From NCBI GenBank assembly GCA_031216445.1, contig CM062205.1:20539501-20603500 (forward strand): a stretch of 64,000 nucleotides of DNA, in the 5' to 3' direction. Shown piece by piece: positions 10,161 to 21,916 of this stretch. This DNA is from Lateolabrax maculatus (taxonomy: Eukaryota > Chordata > Actinopteri > Acropomatiformes > Lateolabracidae). The translations under genes were made by a program, and so were the position numbers. Under the pieces are notes generated by a model. It had not been told where the DNA came from. It saw only the letters and a list, made by a program, of their open reading frames with translations, and searched no databases. Numbering within the stretch: position 1 is the first letter of the stretch; every line of letters begins with the position of its first letter.

Positions 10161-10506
10161 CCAGACCACATTGGACCAGGTCTAGATCAAAAACCACTTG
10201 TCAGACCTGGACTAGATTTACCCAGAGTTTCAGATTTGTGAAACCTTTTTTCTATTTGTAAACATGGATTTGTCAAATCTGGACTAAATTACCATAAAGA
10301 CTCTAGAGACATTGTTAAGGTTTGTCAAAGTTGTGTACAGTATACACACACAACGTGTCCCCTTGTGGCTACAAATTAACTCTTGGTGTTTTCATACGTA
10401 GAATAAAGATTTCATAAATCTGAACCCATTAAAAATATTCTTATCTGGGTTAATCTGGACCAGAAGTATAGTGGTTTTTTATCTAGACCTGCTTCAATGT
10501 GGTCTG
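10161..10506. mobile_element. Palindromic MITE-like element in cox16 intron 1
   Basis: The arm at about 10161-10262 (starting CCAGACCACATTGGACCAGG) is the imperfect reverse complement of the arm at about 10398-10506 (ending CAATGTGGTCTG). TCTAGATCAAAAACCAC pairs with GTGGTTTTTTATCTAGA. No reading frame is present. Two long inverted arms around a roughly 135-nt centre suggest a foldback or MITE-type non-autonomous DNA transposon. The family is not identified. Confidence 0.6.
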
Positions 10507-10859
10507 TGTGTTTTAAACAGTTAAACCAAACCTTCATGAAGGTTATAATGTTCAGTGTTTGTTGAAAGTCCTCAGAGAGGTGTTTTCTCAAACTAATGGT
10601 CATTTTGGAGGCTGTATAGTAATTTGTGGTGCAGTTATATTTTATTGCATATTTTGGGCGTCATATTCTTAGCATATCTTATTAATGCTCAAATGATAAC
10701 TAATTTGTAAAAGTTATCCTGGTTAACTGGCACCAGTGTTCTGTGATGTTATTATTCAGAAGAAACTCCAACCTTTTGTTGAAGTGCTCTGCAAACATCA
10801 GTAATCAAAGTACTTAGGATTAAATAAACTAATCGAATGTACTTTAAATGTTTATCCAG

Positions 10860-10937
10860 TTTCTCGTAGTTGGAGGGTCCTTTGGCCTGCGAGAGTTTAC
10901 ACAAATTCGGTATGATGCCCAGAAGATCAGAAAAAAG
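10860..10937 (+). CDS. cox16: cox16 coding exon 2, membrane segment
   Basis: 26 codons. The acceptor is tttatccag and the donor AAG|GTTTGT. It reads FLVVGGSFGLREFTQIRYDA and then QKIRKK, holding the end of the membrane helix and the family signature GGSFGLREF. An ATG in the acceptor region opens a longer frame, but the family alignment and the intron borders fix the exon. Confidence 0.96.
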
Positions 10938-12810
10938 GTTTGTTGGGAATCAACTCTTACATTACACACATTTGATGGAATTGCTTATGATAAATGTGAC
11001 AGTAGATTAAAATCAAATTCTGGCATTTCCACCATCACAAGAAACCAGTGGAAAGAACCACGTCACAAGTGTTTTCAAGGGTCAAAGACAGATTTGTACA
11101 GCCAGGGTGCAATGACTCCTCCCAGTGGTCAGACACATAATTGCACTAGAGAATCATGACTTCTTCCAAGAGAACAGTGTAAAAATAGCACTCATGTACA
11201 GATTTTTCTACATCTGTGAGGATTGCTGGAATCTCACAGTGCAGTTTGGTTGATTTAGGCTTTTTATATATATATATTAAAGAACTTAATAGAATGAGAT
11301 ACTTTCCCCATCCATCATTTCAGACACTACAGGCATACAGCACTGGCAGGCCTTTCTAACCCATCAATACAAGAGCAAGAAGTGAGAACAAGCTGTAATA
11401 ATTCATTAAATGACAGAAGACTGGCCATTTAATAGAAGCCATTACAATTTGATGAGCTGGCTGCAACTGGAAGTAGCTGTTTTGTGCTATTTTACTCGGC
11501 TCACGTCATCTGGGTGAGAGCCAGATGGCAGGGGCATCTTTTCTTATTACTGTCCATGTGAGGCGGCACTAGACTGTGGACGACGATGGTGGAGGGGAAG
11601 CTCGGAGCCCCTGGCACCGTGCCTGTGCAGCTGCCCCCACACTACTCGCTCTCTTCTGACGGGGCCTGCGGCAGACCGAGCCTCTTTCCTCTCAGACCCT
11701 GTGGAGTAAAGATTCAACTCTCATTTTAATGCATGGAATATCTAAACAGTTGTCAAAATGCACATGATTAAAAACCGCTCTTCCGGATCTTACTTGGAAC
11801 GGTTATCAGCTGATTCTGTTATTTAGTTCTCACTTAAATCACCATCTTAAACCACAGTCTGGGGGTTAAGTCACTGTATGATCCAATTTGCATTTTCTCT
11901 TCAAAGATATAATTTAGCCTGGAGGCATAGATGAACTTCAAGGCCTTTTGTCTCTCTGTCCAGGTTGTGTGTGAGTTTCCTCAGCTCTGATGCTCCTAGT
12001 TTATATTTGAGGTTGAGGCTAGTGGCGGTTGAAGAAAAGCCAAAAACAGCTCCATAGTAGGTATCATACTAATTACTTGCTATTCATTCCCGGTTCTGAA
12101 GGCTGAAAAATATTCTATATATTATTTATTTGCTGTAGTAATGTAGGTCTAATTAAAAATCAATCATGGAATTATGAAACTCATCAGTCACCCGAGTAAC
12201 TGCGGTATTATTGCTATGAAATATTAGAACTCATTAAAAGTAATGATTCAGAATGGGATTCATTTCAGTCCTATTCTCGGGCAAAATCAATTTGAATTGC
12301 AAAACCCAGATAGCTCCATTGGACTCGACTCTCTCTCCCAAAACGCTCTGACACATAATTTTTTTATTTTTACTAAACCTGGTCATGTTGATGCCAAATC
12401 AAGCAGAATAATTTACAGGGTAAAAACAGGGTAATTTGGATCCTCCCTCTAGGTTTGGAAAGGCTGGTCTTTGACACCGATGAGAACAAGTCTTCAGTGC
12501 TGATTTCTTCCACACAAGGTTATGGGCCTGACTTGAAAAGTGATGCACCTCTTCTCCAGATTTCATCATTTATAGATTAAAGAAATAATACACGAGGAAA
12601 AGGAGGAGGAGATGCTGCCTGAAGGGGTCTTCTTACTGAAAGCTGCAACCATATAAACCTCTAAAACCAATTCATTATTCGTAATTTATCTTCTAACACT
12701 AATGGCTTTGTTCTAGTTTTGCGACCCACCAAATCCATCTCTCAACCGAGGAGCCCCTCTACATCTCTGAACACTCCTTGTCGTAACATTTCTTCTCCGC
12801 TTTCTCTCAG
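10938..12810 (+). other. cox16 intron 2
   Basis: 1.9 kb with no exon support. It includes a GC-rich, gene-like stretch at about 11500-11700 with no open frame, and an AT-rich stretch around 12100-12450 that looks unusually free of simple repeats. Either could be regulatory, but that is only an impression. Confidence 0.5.
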
Positions 12811-12879
12811 CTGGATCCTTCCCTGGAGGCCAAAGTAGACGTCCAGAGGCAGTCAGTCATACTGGTGGAAGAGTACGAG
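12811..12879 (+). CDS. cox16: cox16 coding exon 3
   Basis: 23 codons. The acceptor is ctttctctcag and the donor GAG|GTAAGG. It starts LDPSLEAKVDVQRQSVILVE and ends EYE, the charged helix of the intermembrane-space tail. Found by homology and splice borders. Confidence 0.94.
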
Positions 12880-13589
12880 GTAAGGAGACGCAGGCTGGGC
12901 ACCCTGGGGGTGGGTGGGGGGGGAGTAGATGAAAGAAAGTCACTGGTGTGGTCTGCCTGCAGGAAATTGGTGCTGGTAAACAGTATGTGCTTTTATAGTG
13001 TCCTCAAAATGCAAGATGCAAGATACATTTTGTGTGTCAAAGACCACATTTTTTATTGGGTATCTAAAAATGTACGTGCTGAAAGGTTAGAGAAGTAAAA
13101 ACATGGGGATTGTGTATGTAACTTAACACAATTTCATATATAATTTGAAATATTTATGACATTTTATATTTTATATTGTTTAAATATAGGGTCGGATTGT
13201 TGGTTTCATAAGGTTAAGAAATGGTCAGACACAGCCCCCCTGTTACTGAAGTTATCCGACTGTCTGACAAACTGCTCTGAAGAAGCATACTGGCAACTTA
13301 ATTCTGCCTCTTCTCACCTGCGTGACAAACCAGATGGTCCGAATTTTCTACGTCCGGCCATTTCAGAATACATCAAGTAAACTGAGAAAGGAATCTTACA
13401 TTGAATTTGAAATAATGTCTTGTGTTCTTGCAAACTTTTTTTGCATTCATGACTCTTTTGCGGAGTTGAAAAAACGTATACAGTTTCCAAACGCTGTTTA
13501 ATCAGTCTGCGCTGAATTAAAAAAAATGAATCATTGGCATCCTGAAGTTTGAACCTCGTCTCCCGTTGTTGTTTTGGCCCCCGCTGCAG

Positions 13590-13703
13590 AAAATAAAGGA
13601 GTTGAATTTGGAGGAGTGGAAGAACATCCGTGGCCCTCGTCCCTGGGAGGACTCCAGGGAGTACCAGGAGCAGCAGCGCACCAGGCAGAACAAACAAGAC
13701 TGA
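13590..13703 (+). CDS. cox16: cox16 terminal coding exon 4
   Basis: 37 codons plus TGA at 13701-13703. The acceptor is ccccgctgcag. It starts KIKELNLEEWKNIRGPRPWE and ends RQNKQD. The IRGPRPWED motif is the most conserved part of the family's C-terminus. Confidence 0.96.
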   Translation, partial: KIKELNLEEWKNIRGPRPWEDSREYQEQQRTRQNKQD

Positions 13704-14135
13704 GGCCCAGGGACGCCAGGTGGAGCGAACTGCACACACGCTGCAGCAGGACGCGCCAGACAAGAGTGGACGGTGTCTGTGGCAAAGGCGCCGCCGAGTC
13801 CCAGATACCCCAGACACTGAAAACTAAGGACATGGCAACACTTTCAGGACTACTAGTGGTTAAAATGATGCCACATGAGCCCAAAAACCTTGAAATTAGC
13901 TCAAGGTTGGTCTTAAATTTACCGACATATGCATCGGTTCTTATCGTTTTATACACAAGTACAAAGCAGTCACTCGTTGGTAGCTTATTCTCCAGTATGT
14001 TGATCGGGAGTTTGTAAACCACCAGTAGGTGGCACATCTGTGTCCTGCTGCAGCATACCTTTCACACAGAAAGCAAGAAAAGAAATCTATATCAATGTAT
14101 GATTTCCATCTCTCAATAAATTATGTATTATTGAT
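13704..14135 (+). other. cox16: cox16 3' UTR with polyadenylation signal
   Basis: AATAAA at 14115-14120 is about 410 nt after the stop, followed by T-rich sequence. The cleavage point is inferred. Open frames on both strands across the terminal exon are shadows. Confidence 0.6.
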
Positions 14136-16764
14136 CCAGATTGTTGCTTTTACTTCTATTTTGTTTTTGACAAAAGCTCGTAGATGTGGTGAGTCTTTGT
14201 TTACAACAGTATTGCATTGATTTACCAGTTGAAAGTATAAAAGCATAAATAACACAACAGTCCAGCCTTTCCTCAGGCTTTATAGGTCTCGACAGTAATC
14301 TGTTTCTTTGACAGTTATTACTTTGCAATGCGGTGGATTTATTACGTTTATAATGGAAATAGTATTACCTTTTGCTTTTTTTTTGGTCCTACAAACCAAA
14401 GAACATGATTTTTGCTGTAAGCCGCAGAGTCTTCAGATTGTATGTGTAAGTAATGTATGGGTGACTGACAGTTAATGTATGTGCTGCTCTACCTCATTCA
14501 CTTTGTGAAATGGGATGTAATGAATATTCAGGTAATAGGGAATGTGTGCAAAAATGTCCTGGGATACATTTTCTGTAATCGCATTTGTTATGTTCAGGAT
14601 TTTTGAGTCACTTTAATACCCAGTGTTTCTCAGGCTCTGGGAATTTATGGGACACAAACAAGAGCTCATATGTGAGGATTATATTTTCAAGCACAGGTTG
14701 TTCAGATCTAAATCTTGCTCGAGTGTTGCTTTGTCATTGGCTGTTTGAGTGTCAGGCGGCGCTGCCGTGAAGTACCATTTGCCTCTAATCCACCAAACAC
14801 ATCTGAACGACAAAGCAGAGCAATCAAGTAATTTGTCACAGCATTGGCAGATCAGATCAAGCCTTCCTCGTCAGGCTGTATGTTGATAGAAATGTCTGGT
14901 GCATGCTTCTGTTCCTGAAGAGGTAACTTAAGTAGTTAAACTACATAGAGCCACACTGAGAGGGGCACATAAATCAACATACGCTACGAAGTTGCAGCCC
15001 AGTCCATTTGCCATCTGATATAATCATTAAAGGGACCCCAGATCTTTGCAAATTTACAGTATGAGACAGGAAACCATATCATTAAACCACTTCTTAAAAC
15101 AAGAAGGGGAAGTCGATTTACATTCTCTCAAAATAACCCATGTAGCTTTAACATACAAAACATTAAAGCCTCTTGGGTCTCTTGGCAGTTTACGGGAGCT
15201 TTCAGAACAACCCGAAAGTCTCTTTTACTTTAGGTAAAGACCAGTTAGGTCCCTTAACCTGATTTTGTGTAATTGATTTTATTCTGACATTAAAAGGTCA
15301 GTTTGTTTTGCAAATGACAAAGAAACATTGATATCTGAGAAGAGTCCATTTTGAATAAACAGAGAAAAAACCACTCCAGAACTGAAATTTTCTTCAGTAT
15401 CAAAGTAAACCAGTGATAGTTGTCTGGACTATTTATTTGGTAGAAAGTAGTTCCAATTAAACTGGGAGGATGTTTTTAGGATGATTTCAGTAAAGTGATC
15501 TTTATGGAATCCCCATACAAAATGGTGCGTAAAATAAGCTCAGGTGGCTGTGCTTTCAACTAAAAATTCCACTTATTTAATAATTTCTCATTTTTTTCTT
15601 TATTTCTCCTCAAAATCCTCATTAATTGTACATCACAGTGTGTTCATTTCGGTGTGTGTTTGATGAACCAAACGTAGCCCCACTAATTGTGCCATACCGC
15701 CTCACAGCTTCTCCATAGAGCCCATTTCAAATGAACCATGTCAAGGACAGAGCACTGAAGCACAAGTTACAGTATGTTAAAGCACACCACACTCCTGGTA
15801 TGGAGCTATAGCGTGGGTGTAGTCGTCAGAGGCCAAAATGGGTCAGTCCGGGAGGCCTTGCTACCGTAAGTGAGCTGTCAGGATGCTTGATAAGGTGAAG
15901 TCCTTATTGAAAAAGTCCTGCCCCTTTCACGTGCTGTTCAATTTTTCATTTGAAAATGCAAGAAAACGCCATCAAATATTCATTGGACATGGCTAAGCAA
16001 AGAGGAAATCAAATTCAATATTTACTACGTCGTTTTATGAGCCGGAGAACTAATGAGGTCTGAGAAACAAGAATCATGTAGCTAGTTGAAATTCAGGGCC
16101 CTGTGACAAGTGGGGCTCTGAAGCACCGAGTAACTTTAATCCTTATAATGTTCCAAGGGCCTTTCAGCTCTGGGGCCCCTGAATCATTCAGATTTTCCCT
16201 TCTAATCTGCGGCCCTGTGAGTTGGTTTTCCATGAATCAAACTGGCTGCTGCCAGATCATCACAGCTCTGATGCGGAAACACTCTGCAGAAGAACCAGTC
16301 GGCTCTCAGTCTTTTTGGCCCTAGATGAATGAAACATTCCTCCTCCCAAACACACTCACACACACTCCAGATGATGATTAATTACCACTGGTATTATCTC
16401 CCAAGAAGACATTTTTCACAAAGATTGAAGACATGATCATTCAGTTCCATGAGCTAAATACCAAATATTCGATCACACTGAGGATCCCGTGGTGAATCCT
16501 CAAACCATGTTTGCTCTAAGTATCACTCACCTATCACTATAATACTGTGCACTGTTTGTTGCAATTATCTTGGTCTGTGTGAAGAGTCCGCTGTGGATAC
16601 ATAAAATCCCAGTGCCTGAGTATGCGTGAGTAATTTGTGTGTAGCATTGCAGAGGCTTCGTCATCTCAGTACACATAACGTTTCCCAGCTATGGTACATT
16701 TCAAGAGATGTATACTAAGAAAGTGTGTTGTTAGTTATTTTGCACTATACAACTCTGTGTATGC

Positions 16765-17106
16765 TGAAACAAGTAGTCGATTGGCATTTCGATTGGCGAT
16801 TGACAAAAATCAACTTGATAATTGATCCAGTCTGTCCAGTTTGATCATTCAAGGTCATTTATATACAAAAAATGAATTGTTAGTTCCTGCTTCTCAAATG
16901 CGAGGAGGTGCTGCTCTTCTGTTTTATATGATTGTAAACAGAATATCTTTGGTTTCTGGACTGTTGGACAGACAAAACAAAGACAGTTGAAGATGTCACA
17001 TTGGACTGCATGAAATTTTGATGTTATTTTTTCAACATTTTCTGAACTTTCATAGACTATGATGATTAATTGTGAAAAATAATTCAGATTGATCAATGAG
17101 AAAAAC
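16765..17106. mobile_element. Degraded family-A palindromic repeat
   Basis: It holds the remnants GTAGTCGATTGGCATTTCG, CTTCTCAAATGCGAGGAGG, GGACAGACAAAACAAAGACA and a terminal ATTAATTGTGAAAAATAATT. These match the dispersed teleost repeat whose ends read GGGCTGCAACTA...TGCAGCTC and whose core reads TTCTCAAATGTGA and GGACAAAACAAGACATTTGA. No coding capacity. Probably a non-autonomous DNA transposon. Confidence 0.5.
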
Positions 17107-17359
17107 AGTCCTTTGTTGCAGGTGTGTATTTATGTTTGTGTGTATTTTCTATCAACCCTTTGTCCCAGATAGGAAACAAAGCCAATTAAGCTGCGGTCAG
17201 TGAAAGCCTCAACCTTCACTACACCTACTGACTCACTGAAATGTCACTTACAGAGAGCCGCAGAATCAAACTACAAAAAAAATAGACTTAGTGTACATGG
17301 AGGAAGGGGGAGGTAGGCAGGAGGGAGAGCGGGGAAATGGCCCCTGTGCTTATTTTATT

Positions 17360-17900
17360 TAGGCGCTCTCTCTCTTTCTCTCTCTCTTTCATTTCATTTC
17401 TATAAATAGACAGACGCTTGGCAGCTGAGGGGTAGTCCACGCAGAACAAATGCACCCCCTGGCTGTTTCACTTCATTCGCCACATAATGAGCCAGACGGA
17501 ACGCGTACAGATCAGCGCCGTCGCTTCCACTCTCCCCAGGACCGAGGCAGGGGCCACGCGTTGCCAAGGAGACGTGGCTGATGGTCAGAGGGGGGCCCGG
17601 GCACGCGACCCTCAGACGGGCTGACCTCTCCTCCTTGATCTCGTCCTGTCTTCTCTCCATCCCCTACTGTTGATTCTCCTCCCCTCATCCCTTCCATCTT
17701 CCTCTCTTTCATTCAGCACCATAAGGCACGGGGGAGATGAGTAGATGAGTGTGAGTCCAGTGCCCTGTGTCTCTGATGTAATGGAGTTAGTGCGGGTATC
17801 CCTCTCTCACCCATCTTCCTCTGCAAATATATTCCGGACCAGTGAACCACTGAATGCTCAGCTCCAATAGCTGCAGCTGCAGAAGGGGCACTCACCATAG
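17360..17900 (+). promoter_or_regulatory. Possible upstream regulatory or promoter block
   Basis: A CT-rich run (17366-17400) leads into TATAAATAGA at 17401, followed by about 350 bases clearly more GC-rich than the flanks. It has the look of a promoter or enhancer, roughly 4 kb before the main slc8a3 GC-rich region. There is no direct evidence of transcription. Confidence 0.2.
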
Positions 17901-18499
17901 ATGAGCTATACTATAAGTGTGCAAATACTGGTCTCTATGGATATTATCTAAGTTGAAAGTATATGCAGTGTGAAAGCTTAGCAATGGGCTCCTTTCTATC
18001 TGCATTGCACTTTGTATATTTATGGACTGTCAGGGTTTTATTTGAGGAGAGGGTTTATTAGTGCAGGGTAGTCAAGGTTATGTAGCGTTATATGAAGAGT
18101 AACCGGCTCCTCTTCTCAATATAATTATGTGTATACCCACCTATCAAGCTAATGCATGCATGTCTGGATGGTGGGATGACAGTGATGCTGTTTGGCTGGA
18201 TACCACAAGCGTCGTATCTCCAGGTGCAGTGGTTATAGCCTCGGTTTTGACGGGAGTTGTGAGTAGTTCTCCTTCTCAGACTGTTGCACTTTAAGGATTG
18301 TTATAGGCTGAATGGGTAAATGTATTAAATGTAAAAAAAAAAAAAAAAAGAGAGAGAAAAGTCAGGAAAACCTTCTTGGCTGACTTTTGAGGGAACAGAG
18401 GACCCGAGAGTCCAAAATTGAATGCTATCATAGTAACTGTGTCACGCCACCCATTTTTATATTCCTCTACCGGAGTATAACTGCCTCTTGTGAGCTCCA

Positions 18500-18655
18500 C
18501 AAATGAAACTCCACTCACCTGCATCACAATTGGGGTAAATGCAGAAATCTCAACTTAACAAAATAAAAGCAGAACTATCTGCATGACCAGATAGCACTAC
18601 AGGTAAGTGAGAATTGTTTTGTGTAATTTGGGTGAACTGACCCTTTATTTAACTC
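18500..18655. mobile_element. Degraded family-D repeat end
   Basis: It ends GTAATTTGGGTGAACTGACC followed by CTTTA and contains GCATGACCAGATAGCACTAC. Related copies end at 38362 (TTTGGGTGAACTGACCCTTTA) and begin in reverse at 50868 (AAAGGGTCGTTCGCCCAGAT). Three copies with a shared terminus support a dispersed mobile element. Confidence 0.5.
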
Positions 18656-20235
18656 AAATGCTGTATGCACTCCATGCATTTGAAACTGGGGCTCGGTGCA
18701 TTGCTCTGTGTCTGACGCCCACCACCACACCACCACACCACCTTCCAAACACGCACATTCACCGGTGACAGGAAATGGCCCTGCAGCCTTGAGGTCTTTG
18801 GATCCTGACGCGAGGTGACGCTTTACCTTTCTCATTTCACAACTTCACTATTCATTACTGACCGTCATAAGTGGACGTCGCCCAGGGGTGATGTCAGTGT
18901 TAACTCCCCTGATGGGCCCTCCCTCCCCACCCCCAGCCAGGGTCCACTGTGTCGCTGCCTGACAGTTTTTTTCCACTGAAGTTGTTGCAACTCGAGCCTA
19001 CAAATTATCAGCATGTGCAGTGTGCCGAGTGCAGCACGGAGAGAGAAAATACAAATCACAAAGTGCAAGTGTAGCACTATTCTCTTGAGCTATACTGTAT
19101 CGTTCCCTGCTCCAGATTCTCTGCTGCTGCATGCCTTTCAATGAAACTGATCCAGGGCCGCAGCCGCCATCAGGTGTTCAAAAACAGGAAGCAGGGAAAT
19201 ACAGGAAGGGCACGTGAAGTTGCTTTACTCTCAGAGAATCAATGCGACCAGTCAGATTCGGGGCTACGGCCATCAAGCTGCCCGCCCTTGTAAGTGCCGC
19301 TCCTCTCAGTGGGAAGCACAAGCAGGCCTGGTGTGTTGATTACAAGTATAATCCATTAATCATCACTGAGCGCATGGAGGACTTTGATGAGAGAGGCAAG
19401 AGCAGACATTGAATTCCAATCATATGATGCATGCTGGCTGCAGGTACACTGAGAGAGCCTGCACGCCAATCTGTCCAGTGTATTTTCTGCCTCCACCCTT
19501 TTTCCTGCAGATAAGAAAACTTCATTAAAACATCCAACCATATTCTCCATACTAATTACAGCATTACATGGAGAGGAGTGGAGGGTGGTGGATGGGAGTG
19601 ATGGTGGTGGTGGGGGCTGCCTGACCAGATTGGCCCATCTCATCCCCCCTGTCCATTTGGGAAGTGATTGTTTTTGAATTTCATATTTGAATTTAACAAG
19701 CATGGAAATCTGAACAGGCTAATAAGATTCTGAACCACAGTGCCGGACTATGTAATTAAAATCGGATCCAATTGATTTTTTGCTGCTTTGCATATGGGCG
19801 TCCGTCCCAAAAGAGAAGCGACTCTGCATACTGCAATAAGAGGACTGCTGCAAGTCTCTCCGTGTTGTTTCATGGTGGATTAATGATAATTCATTATTGA
19901 TTAATTGCTAATTAATTTAAAAGACTTTTAAATACCTGCATTAATTTAACATACAGTTTGGTTTGCCCTGGGACTTTTGGGGATTTCTCCTCCATGCTTC
20001 AGGCCTGTATGATTCTGTAATTAGAGGTGGTGGCAGTGTCAACATCCTTCTGCTTTGCCCTACTGTCTCTGAGGCTTCGTCCGTCTCGCCAGCAGCAGTT
20101 ATGGGTGATTGTGCTGCATCAAGGACCGTGTGCCCGGTGAAGCTCATTATCTACTGGCTATGGTGATGAATCTAACTGGGGATGGAAGATCATTGTTGTT
20201 GTGCAATGCAAGAGAGACAAAGAAACCCTGAGCAG

Positions 20236-20512
20236 GGTTTGTTTTAAAGGAATAATTCCACATTTTGGGAAAAAAACACGTTTGCTTTCTTGATGAGAGA
20301 TTGATGCAAAGATAAAAAAATAAATAAATACTCATTTCTGTGGGTCTGTGCTTAATATGAAGCTGCAGACAGTTAGTGTCACTTAGCACGAAGACTGGAA
20401 GTGGGGACAACCAGCTAGCCTGGCTCTGTCTGAAGCTAAAAATTATATTCATGTCAATTTACCAATTAACACGTTATATATTTTATTTAATCCGTTTAAA
20501 TCACAATTTTAG
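20236..20512 (+). mobile_element. Degraded family-B repeat
   Basis: It starts TTCCACATTTTGGGAAAAAA and continues through TTTGCTTTCTTGATGAGAGA, AATATGAAGCTGCAGACAG and AGCTAGCCTGGCTCTGTCTG to AATTAACACGTTATATATTT. The same order of motifs recurs at 33010-33330 and in rearranged form elsewhere in the window. It is a common teleost dispersed repeat with no coding capacity. Confidence 0.6.
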
Positions 20513-20992
20513 TTATGTGAGTATTTCTTTGCCCAAAATGTCCATTTGAAGTGGAGCACTGAGCCCTCTACTTGTTTTCTTTGTAACACATTCAGGTTTT
20601 GCACCACAGCTTGGCTTTATTTGTCACATTTTTAACACTTAGAAGAGAGCTTACCTGGCTAAAAATAGCTAAAAATATGAATTCAGCTGTCCTTGATCAG
20701 AGACACAACCCCTCTGTGGATTGACTGTCCAGGCTCCATATGATATTAGTGTTGTAGAACATGTCTGCATATGCATCTCTTATATAAAATCTGCATAAAT
20801 GTGCTACTTTGACATTTTGTTCTTGTAATTTTACACAGGGTTACAGTTTCTCAAAATAAACCTGTTTGTGTGCTTAAACACATTTCAATGCTCATGAAGC
20901 TGCACATGTTTTTGTTACTACACCTAGGCTATAGATGTGTGATGAGAGGAGCTGTTAGTAAATCTAACATCTAGCTCTGTGCCATCTGCATC

Positions 20993-20995
<3 letters not shown>

Positions 20996-21040
<45 letters not shown>
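20996..21040. repeat. (TG)n microsatellite
   Basis: About 22 uninterrupted TG units. Confidence 0.97.
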
Positions 21041-21041
<1 letters not shown>

Positions 21042-21323
21042 CGTGGCATGTGGCCAGTAGAAAATGTCAGTGACTCAGTGATCATCCTCCTGATGTCACT
21101 TATTCTCTGTGTGTCTTGAATTAGCAGCATGTGGCCAACAGGGCAGCCATCCTCAGCTTGTGGAGGTGAAACAGTGGCTGATACCCTAACGATAAGCCCC
21201 CCCCCCCAGTTGTCGTGGGGGGGGGGTGTGGGCCTAGAGGATATTCACGGTTTGTGGTGCAGGTTTCTCCTCTCAGCCGGTGCTGACGTAGTTCCGAGCC
21301 GGTCCCTGTGACTTTTAAAAAAT

Positions 21324-21343
21324 GGGGGGGGGGGGGGGGGGGG
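21324..21343. repeat. (G)20 homopolymer
   Basis: Twenty consecutive G, upstream of the TATA-like motif. Length is likely to be unreliable in the assembly. Confidence 0.9.
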
Positions 21344-21827
21344 CTGCAGGGCGCAACCATTTCACACCTCCACCGCGTGAGAATAGGCCGAATATAAATA
21401 ATATCGACCTGAGGGGAGACAGTTGGTGGATGGAGCTCGTCTCCAGCAGGTGAGCCCCGGGCACCGCGCAGAGAGGAGACGCGTCTGGGAGGAGGCGCAT
21501 TCCGATGGTTGCGCAAAGTCCGGCGGACCTCCTCGGTAACTTGAATAAACCCGGGCGTGCACAGCCGAGCGCGTTTTCTTGCTGTGAGCCGGCGTGAAGT
21601 GCGAGACAGCCCGGAAACAGGAGCTCCTGCGGCGGCGCCGCCACCTCCAGGAGCGACACCGTAGATTTACCCTGCGCTATCGCCGCGGACAGAGTGGGGG
21701 GTGCAGGAGGAAGAGGAGGAGGAGGAGGAGGAGGAGAGCGCTGATTCGCGGCTTGCAGGAGGAGGGAGAGCCGTGCGGACGGACTCGGAAGATCCATCTC
21801 TTATCTTAAAATACCGACCCCCCCCCT

Positions 21828-21830
<3 letters not shown>

Positions 21831-21863
<33 letters not shown>

Positions 21864-21916
21864 CCTCTCTCTCCCCCCTCCCCTCTTCCTCCTCCTCCTC
21901 CTCCTCCTCCTCCTCC
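21831..21916. repeat. (CT)n and (CTC)n low-complexity tract
   Basis: A CT dinucleotide run (21831-21860), then mixed pyrimidines, then a CTC trinucleotide run (21887-21916), all within the presumed 5' UTR exon of slc8a3. Confidence 0.9.

Larger units (their letters stand above)
9748..13703 (+). other. cox16: cox16 gene, complete coding region
   Basis: Four coding exons (9748-9807, 10860-10937, 12811-12879, 13590-13703), all phase 0 with GT-AG borders, joining to 106 residues, the same length as human COX16. COX16 is a single-pass inner-mitochondrial-membrane protein. It helps assemble cytochrome c oxidase, acting with the copper chaperones that mature COX2 and with early COX1 intermediates. 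It has a short basic matrix-side N-terminus (KSLQKNKTLKYG), one membrane segment at about residues 16-32, the conserved GGSFGLREFTQIRYDA block, and a charged tail with NIRGPRPWED. It lies 1.6 kb after actn1 and 7-8 kb before slc8a3, same strand. Splicing was inferred from the sequence alone. Confidence 0.96.
14136..21300. other. cox16-slc8a3 intergenic region
   Basis: 7.2 kb without a supported gene. It contains degraded mobile elements (16765-17106, 18500-18655 and 20236-20512), a (TG)n array, and a GC-rich block at 17360-17900 beginning with a TATAAATA motif. Open frames here have no family resemblance I can recognise. Confidence 0.6.

Noticed and set aside
21315..21797. 160-residue - strand open frame in the GC-rich region
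   Set aside because: Proline and serine runs come from homopolymers and GGA repeats. No gene-like segment or splice context.
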